A DNA stretch of 14,100 nt, taken from NCBI GenBank assembly GCA_033297075.1, contig MU858394.1, positions 1 to 14,100 of the forward strand, read 5' to 3'. Made by a program: the position numbers and the translations under genes. Shown here piece after piece: positions 1-7,443 of this stretch. This DNA comes from Rhypophila decipiens (taxonomy: Eukaryota > Ascomycota > Sordariomycetes > Sordariales > Naviculisporaceae). Each line of letters starts with the position of its first letter. The first letter of the stretch is position 1. A model generated the notes under the pieces. The model searched no databases. It was not told the origin of the DNA and was given only the letters and a program-made list of their open reading frames with translations.

Positions 1-41
1 GTTTGGTGGTTGGGGTGGAATTGCTGGCTTACGTAACATTG

Positions 42-81
42 GCGGGACCCGCGAAATTTTAGATTCGCGGGTACCCGCGAA
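42..81. repeat. GC-rich palindromic cluster
   Basis: A perfect 18-bp palindrome TTCGCGGGTACCCGCGAA lies at 64-81. Just before it, at 42-55, is a related sequence GCGGGACCCGCGAA that is itself nearly palindromic. Such GC-rich inverted motifs resemble the subterminal repeats of fungal DNA transposons, so this may be the edge of a degraded element continuing left of the window. No target-site duplication or second terminus is visible, so the assignment is inference only. Confidence 0.4.
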
Positions 82-383
82 CCTATTGGGCCCCGCAATA
101 CCGATATAGATTAGTCATATTGATCGATAGTTTATTGGTCGCCCACCCTGCCAGAAACCTCAGATACTCACCAGCATTGTTGCATTGGGGAGCTCTCAGG
201 CTTGCGATCGCAGAGGCAGAGCTAGTGCTGGCTTTTGGTGTTGTTTGTGTTGTTTTTGTAGACTTTGTTTTCGCTGTGCGGTATTTTGAGGGGCTGGGCT
301 GCTGCAGGCCCATGCTGCAGCTCTTCATCCACATCTAGTTGCCTTGTTTCCTTACTTCCATACTGTCTGTGGAATTGTAACTT

Positions 384-605
384 TTGCTGCTGGACCGGCT
401 TCTCCCGCATGTGGAAAGGTGCTCATGGTGGATGGCAGAGATATGTAAGGCGCGACGCAGCGTTGACGACACAGGGGCCATAGACGCAATGCATATGTTG
501 GGCCTCCTCTACGCGGATCAAGGCCGGCTGACGGAGGCCGAGTCCATGTATCAGCGGGCGCTATAAGGCTACGAGAAGGCGCTCGGACGGGACCACACAT
601 TGTGC
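384..605 (+). pseudogene. TPR-repeat protein fragment (kinesin-light-chain-like TPR), broken
   Basis: The plus frame reads a recognisable tetratricopeptide helix pair at about 490-566, with AMHMLGLLYADQGRLTEAE followed by SMYQRAL. It is interrupted by TAA at 564-566 and then resumes in the same frame with GYEKALGRDHT to about 600. Spacing and residues (LG.LY.DQGRL.EAE.MYQRAL.G.EKALG..H) fit the TPR_10/TPR_12 repeats at the C-terminus of fungal NLR-like and kinesin-light-chain-like proteins. Only about one and a half repeats remain, and no upstream NB-ARC/NACHT or downstream repeat array is seen. This is therefore a relic, not a working gene. The exact left edge is uncertain. Confidence 0.6.
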
Positions 606-699
606 TCCTTCTAACCAGCACGCCAATACCTCACTCTCATTCTTCTTTCCACTCTGCTAACTATCCCTGCTACCCGTCTTCTACCCCCGAAGATAAGTC

Positions 700-1290
700 G
701 TGTTACTCCGAAACGATCTTCTCAAACTCATTTCTGCAACTGCCTCTGACGACTTCGACCTCGATCACATCCAACCCCTCCTTAATGCAGCCCTCGCCGA
801 CCATCTAGACGATAACCTTATTTGGGCTGGGTCTATAAGACCGATAGTCTCTTCCCTCCAGCAGGACCCCATAGCTACGCAACACCAGCAGCCTCGCCAA
901 TTCGAAAAGGGTTGGATGTCATAACGGCTATAAACTACCGGTAGAATCGATCACGGCTTACACCAAGCGCAAAGCACAACAGACCTGTCGCGTATCGGTT
1001 GAAGCAGCAGCATCCTGGTGCGAAGCGGTCATCTCACGAAACCCCCTTATTGCCTAGCAAGCGACACTGTTATATATCTCCGACTAAGGCCGGCAGCGAT
1101 GTACTGCCAAATTGAGTACACCGGCGCGTCGTCCTTTCCGACTACGGAATCCCGATCTACACAGCAAGCTCTCGAAAGGCGTTAATTGCGGCGCTGGCCG
1201 ACTGCCTTGAAGGACACTAGTCGTTGGGGCAGAAAGCCGGCCTCCGCCACCGAGACACCTCAATTGGTCCATCGACGTTAACAAGCCTAC
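700..1290 (+). pseudogene. FunK1/Sgk2-type fungal protein kinase relic
   Basis: Three plus-strand blocks in different frames resemble the fungus-specific FunK1 (Sgk2-like) kinases. Block 1 (about 700-870) reads LLKLISATASDDFDLDHIQP and LLNAALADHLDDNLIW, then SSLQQ, like the N-terminal region of those proteins. Block 2 (about 872-912) continues one frame over with LRNTSSLANSKR. Block 3 (1128-1275) reads SDYGIPIYTASSRKALIAAL, then an in-frame TAG (1218-1220), then QKAGLRHRDTSI with the kinase catalytic-loop HRD at 1248-1256. The frameshifts, the stop and the missing ATP-binding lobe and C-lobe show that the gene is dead. The family assignment rests on recalled motif similarity and was not searched. 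Confidence 0.6.
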
Positions 1291-1352
1291 ATCTCACACC
1301 GCTGTCAAGTCTTCCGCCCACTCACCGAGTGAATAGGGCCACTTTCACGAGA

Positions 1353-1397
1353 GTTCGTAAGCCAGTATTCGTAAGCCAATATTCGTAATTCGGCCCA
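1353..1397. repeat. Short tandem repeat, unit about 14 bp
   Basis: The sequence TTCGTAAGCCA(G/A)TA is repeated in tandem: TTCGTAAGCC occurs twice 14 bp apart, followed by a diverged third copy TTCGTAATTCGG. It lies directly after the kinase relic. The rest of about 1300-1800 shows no open frame or RNA structure I can support. Confidence 0.5.
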
Positions 1398-1808
1398 ACG
1401 GCTCCGCTTCTTCGGCTTAGATCAACAAGAAGTCTCAATTGACGTCATAGAGTTACTAAAGCACTGTATCCGAATCCGTTGCAGCATCCGCATCTGTATC
1501 ATGTTCGCTTGCTTGTAGATTGATCGGGCACTAAAGGTGTTTGTGGACGGGGCCTAGAGAAGCCTCTTATGAAAGTTTCAAATACATTTGCCCGAGAAGC
1601 CAATTCAGGAGACTAGGTGTCAAATCAGCCTTGCCCAGGAATCGCCGACTCCAAAGTTGGAGATAGCAGTATATAACTATATAGCGCCTACTTTTATCGT
1701 AACTGGCATGATATCTGAGCTAAAATCGATGGAAACTACTGTAATAATAAGAGAGTTACAGTAATTTCATGATAAGCAATCTGCCAGATCGTAGGGCATC
1801 TAGTTGCT

Positions 1809-1952
1809 TGTGAGGATCGTATAGAGGAATAACCACCCTATACACCCTCATACGTACTATACATACCATTTACTTGATTGGATCTTCCAATCAAGTCTAG
1901 TTGTTCTTTTGGGCTATGTTACGTAGTGGTGTGGTATGTCACGATCGTTACA
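1809..1952. mobile_element. 144-bp LTR-like element, copy 1
   Basis: This copy matches 4219-4362 over all 144 bp with two substitutions (T here, C in copy 2, both times). It begins TGTGAGGATCGT and ends ACGATCGTTACA, so it has TG...CA ends and an imperfect 12-bp inverted terminus (10 of 12 match). An 11-bp perfect inverted repeat ACTTGATTGGA with a 3-nt loop sits at 1872-1896. The flanking pentamers TTGCT and TTAGA do not match, so this copy lacks a target duplication. It may have arisen by recombination between elements or have a degraded flank. A solo LTR is the simplest reading; a MITE is possible. Confidence 0.65.
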
Positions 1953-2045
1953 TTAGACTTGATTACCTTAAGGTTCCGAGTTCGAATCGGAATGGGGGAG
2001 TTGGATTTTCGGATTCTTTTCGGATTTCTAGTCTGCCCCCAGCAC

Positions 2046-3715
2046 CTATAGTATACTTAGCCTTACCGCTATTATAAATAAACTTTCGAGCACATAAACC
2101 ATGGCAGCTGACAATCGAAAGCTTATTTTTTGAATAACAAAGTTTGTGCTGCTAATGCCTACCAGTATTTGTCCATGTTGTGATGGCCCCCGAAAAGAAG
2201 ACCCGCTCGCCTGCTGCGTAAAAGCAAAAGAACTCTCTCCCCTCAACCGATCCCCATGCGAGTCGTCCTCATTATCATCGACCAAAATCGGCCTGTTCTT
2301 CTTATCCTTCCGCGTGATGGAGAACTGCTCGCGTTCAAACCCCGACTTCCCATGAAGCGCCATCTCAGCCAGCGCCTTTCCCAGCAACGGCACGAACTTC
2401 ATGGCCCACCCGGCCGTGAACACGACGACGCTTTTTTCCCGTCCACCGTGTAGATACTCCTTTGGAATATAGTCCATCACAAACATGTTGTCAGACACGT
2501 TAGTCTGCAGAGAGGTCAGGGTAAACGCCGGCACGGTCGCGTCCACGCCCACCACATGGGCCTTGATGAAATCCTGCGTGTCGCGAATATCGTCCGGATT
2601 CACCACATTCGTCAGCCTCTCGCTAGGGTCTTTGATTCTCCTCGACGCAGCATCCACGGCGATGCGCGTCAGATTCGGCGGGCCCCAGGGCACGGTGGGA
2701 AACCCGTAGAAAAGCCGCGAGCGCCCGTTGTTGTCCGGCGCGAACTGGAACCACATGCTCGGGAAGATGGTGCCCTTTGGCCCGGCGTTGCAGTTGAAGT
2801 AGCTGGCGACCATTTCCCAGATGTCGAGGTCGAGATGGACCCCGAAGCTGGGCTTGAGGATATGGTTGACGTACGCGCCTGGGGAGATGATGATTTTCTT
2901 GGCGCGGAAGGTGATATCTTCCGTCTCATGGCGGATGGTGTGGACTTGCCAGATGTTTTTGTCTGTCTTGCAGGGGCGGATTTTGAGCACGCTGGTGTGC
3001 TGTTTGGCCTCGGCGCCGTAGTCTTTGGCTAGGCTGAGGAGGGTGCGTAGCAGGAGCTGGACGTTTATCACGCCGTTGTCGGGGGCAAAGAGGCCAATCC
3101 AGTCAGGGGGGAGGTCTTTGAAGGGGTACCGTTCTTGGATCTGTGTGGCGGTTACTGTGAAAGCAGCGGGGTGAATTGCGTTAACGGACGGAGCTTGAGG
3201 GTGAAGGTTAATGGTCGGGAATACTCCTTACATTCTTTGAAGGTCATTTCAAGTCGCTTCAAATTATCCTTCGGTCCCAGCAGAGTTCCTGGATTTGACA
3301 TTGAGTCTTAGCAACGTGCAACTATGCTGCACAGAACAGGCAAATACTAACCTTCGGGCGTATTACCGCCATAGTCCTTGTCCCCAAAGTTGAGGAGGCC
3401 AGACATCCAGCGGAGTGACGTGCCAGAGTCCTCCTCCAGATCATCCCAAAGCTTCATAGCATCCTTGGCAAGATCAGCCATGAAGTCTTCGGTATACCTA
3501 TCAATCGGATTAGCCATAAGGTGTTGAAGAAAGAAACGGCAAACCTCACATGGTTCGAAACATTCGAGCAAGATCGCCGGAACTTCCCGCCTGGTTAAAG
3601 AATTGTTCTTCTCCAAGACCAAAACGCTCGCGCCGGTCTTGGCCACTTCGTATGTGGCGGCAAGTCCAATAGGACCGCCGCCTACCACGATGACATCAAA
3701 GATCTCGGTGGCCAT
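2046..3715 (-). CDS. FAD-dependent oxidase (sarcosine/amino-acid oxidase type), frameshifted
   Basis: Four exons fit: 3550-3715, 3352-3497, 3232-3288 and 2046-3154. The introns are 3498-3549 (52 nt), 3289-3351 (63 nt) and 3155-3231 (77 nt), all GT-AG. The product is about 492 aa once one missing base is allowed for. It opens with a Rossmann dinucleotide fold, VIVVGGGPIGLAATYEV (GxGxxG at residues 12-17), followed by an acidic strand end (VLVLEK). The rest follows the MSOX/DAO fold, with WMSGLLNFGD, ERYPF, ISPGAYVN and NVSDNMFVMDYIP. Such enzymes oxidise secondary or N-methyl amines to imine plus H2O2; the substrate here cannot be told. The conserved stretch FNQAGSSGDLARMFRTM is encoded in exon 1, but one frame out. 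One base is missing around 3600-3604, so the spliced mRNA would be out of frame. The last 40 or so residues look like an extension beyond the family's usual end. This is either a recent pseudogene or an assembly error. Confidence 0.85.
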
Positions 3716-3768
3716 GTTGACTTGAAAGATGATGAATGATGGACGTGTAGGAGCTGGGACGGGGCGGC

Positions 3769-3779
3769 CTATACATATA
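3769..3779 (-). promoter_or_regulatory. TATA-like box of the FAD oxidase gene
   Basis: On the minus strand the sequence reads TATATGTATAG, about 55 bases upstream of the chosen ATG at 3713-3715. Position and sequence suit a fungal core promoter with a short leader. The stretch 3780-4213 further upstream has no gene I can support. Confidence 0.4.
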
Positions 3780-4213
3780 GTTGTGGAGCAGTTCGGCCAT
3801 TGAATATTCTATAGGGGCACTGGGCCGCTGGAAGAGGTCAGTCATACTCATGGTCGAGACCCGAATGACAGCAATTCAGCTCTCGTCTTAAAGCCACTAT
3901 TAGATTGGCATTCTCAGTGGGTTGCTGTGCATATTGTCGCTGCTTTAGAGCGTTCTAGTGGCAAGCTGAATGCACCATGTTCCCCTCTCGGAGCAATGCC
4001 TCCAACACACCACGCTGGTTCATGTCAAAATTCCAATCGAAGTTGTATTTGTTCTAGACCTTGAACATTGGGCAGGAACGGCAAGAATCCTAACCCTTGT
4101 TCTAACGTGGGTTGGACTCGCCCAGGGCAGTACGGTGAAAAGAGTATCAATGATTCCTCTTTACTTTGGTACAAGCCACATCGGCCATGAAGCCAGCCAT
4201 TTAGAATTGGCAA

Positions 4214-4218
4214 GGGGT
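4214..4218. repeat. Target-site duplication GGGGT, left
   Basis: GGGGT stands immediately before the TG of the 144-bp element and is repeated exactly at 4363-4367 after its terminal CA. A 5-bp duplication is the usual footprint of LTR-retrotransposon integrase. Confidence 0.75.
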
Positions 4219-4362
4219 TGTGAGGATCGTATAGAGGAACAACCACCCTATACACCCTCATACGTACTATACATACCATTTACTTGATTGGATCTTCCAA
4301 TCAAGTCTAGTTGCTCTTTTGGGCTATGTTACGTAGTGGTGTGGTATGTCACGATCGTTACA
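4219..4362. mobile_element. 144-bp LTR-like element, copy 2 (solo LTR with target duplication)
   Basis: This is the better-preserved copy: TG...CA ends, perfect 5-bp flanking duplications GGGGT, and the same 11-bp hairpin (4282-4306). It differs from copy 1 at two positions. It carries no coding sequence. On the minus strand it begins TGTAACGATCGTGACATACC. Taken together, a solo LTR from a retrotransposon with short LTRs is most likely. The 12-bp imperfect inverted termini leave a small non-autonomous DNA element as the alternative. The two copies are not the paired LTRs of one element, because their outer flanks do not match. Confidence 0.7.
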
Positions 4363-4471
4363 GGGGTCAACCGCGGAGATAGACTGAAAGTTACGTCCAT
4401 ACTGAAACAACAGGAAAGCAAAAACGCATGGGCTAGTTCATATCTATGCTCCACCAACCGGCAAACGTGCA

Positions 4472-4479
4472 ATAAGTAA
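4472..4479. repeat. Target-site duplication ATAAGTAA, left
   Basis: ATAAGTAA directly precedes the left inverted repeat and recurs at 5165-5172 directly after the right one. In both flanks the next base is G, so an off-by-one 9-bp reading (ATAAGTAAG) cannot be excluded. Confidence 0.75.
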
Positions 4480-4631
4480 GAGCAATCATACGTACACAAC
4501 CACTTTTTCATACGTACACAACAATGCGGAGCTGCCAAGTGCCTGGCGGCTGACCTCAAATTAGCCCAGTTTGCCGTACAAAAAAGTCCTTTTCTCGGGT
4601 CCCTGCCCATGCCACATCCCCCAACTGCTCT

Positions 4632-4703
4632 ACAGAATTGAACACATCGCTATCAATTGAATACATCGCCATCAATTGAATAAATCGTCATCAGTTGAAC
4701 ACT
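4632..4703. repeat. Tandem array of 19-bp repeats, left half of the transposon
   Basis: Four units of about 19 bp, typified by CATCGCTATCAATTGAATA, have their central (C/G)A(A/G)TTGA at 4635, 4654, 4673 and 4692, spaced exactly 19 bp. CAATTG is a palindrome. The same unit recurs in the same orientation in the right half of the element. Confidence 0.75.
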
Positions 4704-4929
4704 GTGACGGCACTGCAGATGGCGGGGCATTGACACTGCAATAGTGGGGGAATGGCGGCACGCTCCGATAAGCCGATAAGCCGACTAGCGGCTTGGCATA
4801 CGTGGTTTGGCTACTTCAACCACTCGAGCGCTGGCTAGCCGATTCTTAGATTCTTTCCTCCTTAACGCAGTCTAACAGTAATACATTTGACTATTTGCAG
4901 CCAAGGCGCTCAACTTACGTTGATTCGTG

Positions 4930-5012
4930 ACAAACACATTGTCGTCAATTGAACACATTCCCGTCAATTGAACACATCGCTATCAATTGAACATGTCGCC
5001 AATTGTACACAT
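4930..5012. repeat. Tandem array of 19-bp repeats, right half of the transposon
   Basis: Three units have CAATTGA at 4946, 4965 and 4984 (19-bp spacing), followed by a shortened fourth with CAATTG at 5000. The unit matches the left array and is in the same direction. Subterminal repeats of this kind often serve as transposase-binding sites; that role is inferred here. Confidence 0.7.
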
Positions 5013-5249
5013 GTTTGAGGTGTAGTTGCGCCGGTATAGTAGTGGGTTGCTGTAACCTATGAAAGTGTGGCTTATTGTAGGGGAAAAGGCTTTTTTTCTT
5101 GCCGGTTGCCATGCGGGGAATGTTGTGTACGTATGAAAAAGTGGTTGTGTACGTATGATTGCTCATAAGTAAGCTATGTACATGACTAACACCAAGTTTG
5201 ATTACCCGTTGCGCATCAAGTTCCCACACTAGCGTCCAAGGACAGAAAA

Positions 5250-6303
5250 CTAATCAGACACGTAAAATGCCACATATTGGACAAGCATACCAACGTCGAT
5301 ACCAGTTCCTGTCTTATCCGATGGGCGTCTATTTTCGGGGAAGTTGGACCCAACGGCGACGTTGAGGACGGGATAGTACTTCTGGTGCGCAAGTATCTCC
5401 CACTCCTTGGAATTAAAGTCACTGCCCTTGATCTCGAAGAATTGCTTGTCGTCCATGAACCCTAAAGTGGTAATCGTCAGCAGGTTTTCTTTGCCAAAAT
5501 GGTTGGAGAGGGACTTACATTGAAGGGTCTGCTTCTTCCAGTCAGAATTCCTTCTGTCCACCTTGAGGGCCCATGTGTGGAATTCCTTGTTTTTGAAGGA
5601 ATTTTTGGCGCTACCCTTACTCTTCTTTTTACCGTTCCACTTTCCGTCGACCATCTCGCCCAAGTGCACCGAGGCTTTGGTCCAGTCGTGACCGTCGGAT
5701 GTCTCCATGATGTCCCACTCGCCGCACTCGGGCCACTCGACGCCGTGGTTGCGGCTCTCGCCCAAAGCCCAAAAGGCGGGCCAGATGCCGTCCTGCTTGT
5801 CCATTGAGGCGTTGCCCACGCGCAACTCGGCCTGCAAGATCATCTGCTTACCAGCGGGGCAGCCGTGGGCCTCCTTGCCCTCGAGCTTGGCCGAGGTCCA
5901 TTTGCCGTTCTTCTTCTGAGGCATGATGAACAGCTGGTCGTCCGGCCGAGGCGCCGAGCCTGGGCCGAAAGTCCCGCCCTGGTGTGACCTGACTATGTAC
6001 GTCACGTCCATGCCGCCTTCGTACCATTGGACCTCATTGTTGCCGTAGTTTGGCTCCACCTTGATGACGTTCCAGCGGTGGTAGACCGGGGGGAATTTAC
6101 TATCCATCCCGAAGTGCTCAGCTATGGTTTTTTTTGGGCCATGTTAGTCATTGACACGATCTTCCAACCTGAACGACATAGTCAAGGAAAGAAAGTCAGA
6201 ACTTACCCCACACTAACGAGAAGCCATCCTTCCTGGGGGAAGACATGGCGAGTGAGTGCATGCACCATGCTAACGAAAACCCTAACACTTTGGCGAGATG
6301 CAT
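5250..6303 (-). CDS. Secreted GH16 glucanase (laminarinase-like endo-beta-1,3-glucanase)
   Basis: The exons are 6207-6303, 5519-6121 and 5250-5461, giving 303 aa; introns 6122-6206 (85 nt) and 5462-5518 (57 nt) have GTAAGT donors and AG acceptors. Splicing joins VW to AEHF and TLQ to WFMDDKQ, restoring the expected GH16 strands. The first 19 or so residues (MHLAKVLGFSLAWCMHSLA) look like a signal peptide, which favours this ATG. The catalytic motif is GEWDIME: E167 nucleophile, D169, and E172 acid/base. The Met in EWDIME is typical of laminarinase-type GH16 rather than bacterial lichenases. IWPAFWALGE and VLNVAVGSNFP are further family hallmarks, and the length fits a single GH16 domain with no anchor or binding module. 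The likely reaction is endo-hydrolysis of beta-1,3(4)-glucan outside the cell. It diverges from the chitinase at 8042. Confidence 0.9.
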
Positions 6304-6417
6304 GGCGACGGAGTGCTGCAGACTCTCAGATGACCAAGAATTTGTCTGTAAATGGTTGTCGATACACACAGACTGGACAGATGCAATAGACTGGGAGGGG
6401 AAGGGGAGTTCACAGCC

Positions 6418-6426
6418 ATATATATA
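6418..6426 (-). promoter_or_regulatory. TATA box of the GH16 gene
   Basis: ATATATATA lies about 115 bases upstream of the ATG at 6301-6303 and would suit a transcript with a leader of about 80 bases. Confidence 0.4.
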
Positions 6427-6797
6427 CTCTCGATCATGTTTTCCCAAAAGGGGTGGCTGGCAGGTGCGGGCGACATGTGCACATACATGAAAACTCGCCT
6501 CCTTCTCATACAACGAATACAAGGGGGCATTGCCTAGGTTGATGGGTGTCACTATCGGATGCAGGGCAAGGCATTGAGCACTGGTAACTGACGATTGATC
6601 ACTCTCATTTCCTCTTAACTCCCCCGCTGCATCTCTCTCACTCCACTACTAATTACATCTCCTTGCTTTTCCCCCTTTCTCAACTACTAAACGCCGACGG
6701 GAGGATCGGGATAGACGTTGCCGTTGCACTATTCCCTTTGAGGCGCCCTCCGGTCGAGGTGTGATTTGTTCTCCGTGCTAGGCTACTAGCTCGGAGA

Positions 6798-7097
6798 TGT
6801 AAGGTTAAGCATAATACCCTTAAATTCGCAAGGCTAACATTCCTACACGTCTACCGGGTTCGGGGTTTATTAGTACGCTAAACTAGACCCTGTAGATCCT
6901 ACCCAAAGACTTTCTAGAACAACGGACGATGTGTGGATGTTCCACGGGGTCGGGTGACTGGAACACAAGCTGTCAGCCCTCGCTTCGGGCTGACGTAGCA
7001 ATAGAATTCCCGCTACTGGGCAGTCTGGGCTCGCTAACTCGGCATGAAACCTCGGCCTTGAGACACCCGTAGCAGTAGGATTCATCCACTACTGACA
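6798..7097 (-). mobile_element. Probable solo LTR (Copia-like), about 300 bp
   Basis: Read on the minus strand, the segment begins TGTCAGTAGTGGATGAATCC and ends GCTTAACCTTACA, giving TG...CA ends. Inside are an 8-bp perfect hairpin GTCAGCCC/GGGCTGAC (6972-6994) and an AATAAA-like poly(A) signal (ACTAATAAACC, about 6866-6876). There is also an internal imperfect duplication of about 25 bp (6995-7018 and 7069-7094; 21 of 24 aligned bases match, plus a 2-bp indel). The layout and hairpin recall Copia-type LTRs of ascomycetes. No 5-bp target duplication is seen (GGAGA left, CGCTC right), so the ends or the element class may be wrong. Confidence 0.4.
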
Positions 7098-7400
7098 CGC
7101 TCCACTAGTAAAATTCTCGTATTGCAACCTTGCATATCAGGGGCACCAGAGTCGGATGCATTGGGAATACTATTTTCGATGTGCGAATCCAGGAACCTGG
7201 TAGGAACGCCTTTCCAACCACGCCCCTTTGCAGGGATTGTTTGGACGACAAGCAGACATACTCTGGTTCCTGGGACCTTGATGGCATGCATTGGGGCGTG
7301 ATCGCTCTGATCTGGCCGGTGCCCAGGTTAGAAAAGGGAACAAGAAGCTGTTGTGGGGTGGTGCGTGGAATGCAGCCAATGTACCACAATCTGGCAGATC

Positions 7401-7443
7401 ACCAGTTTGCAAATAGACCTATTCGGTCTATTTGGAAACTGGT
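7401..7443. repeat. 19-bp inverted repeat (strong hairpin)
   Basis: The arms ACCAGTTTGCAAATAGACC (7401-7419) and GGTCTATTTGGAAACTGGT (7425-7443) pair at 18 of 19 positions around a 5-nt loop. A second small palindrome ATTTTGACAAAAT follows at once. It lies about 600 bases upstream of the chitinase start. It could be a regulator-binding site or the remains of a small transposon. The remainder of 7098-7950 shows no gene I can support. Confidence 0.6.

Larger units (their letters stand above)
4480..5164. mobile_element. 685-bp non-autonomous DNA transposon (MITE-like)
   Basis: The ends are perfect 44-bp inverted repeats, 4480-4523 and 5121-5164, starting GAGCAATCATACGTACACAA. Each repeat contains the motif CATACGTACACAAC twice. 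The element is flanked by an 8-bp duplication, ATAAGTAA, which fits the hAT superfamily best; a 9-bp reading would fit Mutator-like elements. No transposase frame exists inside, so it would need a transposase in trans. The interior has two separate arrays of 19-bp repeats near the ends and a unique middle (about 4705-4930) with a duplicated CCGATAAG. The intact repeats and duplication imply fairly recent movement. Confidence 0.8.

Noticed and set aside
1953..2010. A functional tRNA gene next to LTR-like copy 1.
   Set aside because: The T-stem lacks two bases and I could not form acceptor, D or anticodon arms, so only a tRNA-like remnant is suggested.
2556..3032. 158-aa plus-strand open frame.
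   Set aside because: It lies entirely antisense to the large oxidase exon, whose protein has clear family motifs. Its composition is that of a shadow frame.
1809..4362. The two 144-bp repeats as paired LTRs of a single retrotransposon enclosing 1953-4218.
   Set aside because: The outer flanks do not match (TTGCT versus GGGGT), copy 2 has its own target duplication, and the interior encodes an amine oxidase rather than gag-pol.
4632..5012. The 19-bp repeats as a CRISPR-like array.
   Set aside because: There are no spacers between units; they are contiguous tandem repeats inside a transposon in a eukaryotic genome.
7098..7400. Copia polymerase remnant next to the probable LTR.
   Set aside because: Minus-strand frames here show none of the RNase H or reverse-transcriptase motifs, so an internal region cannot be supported.
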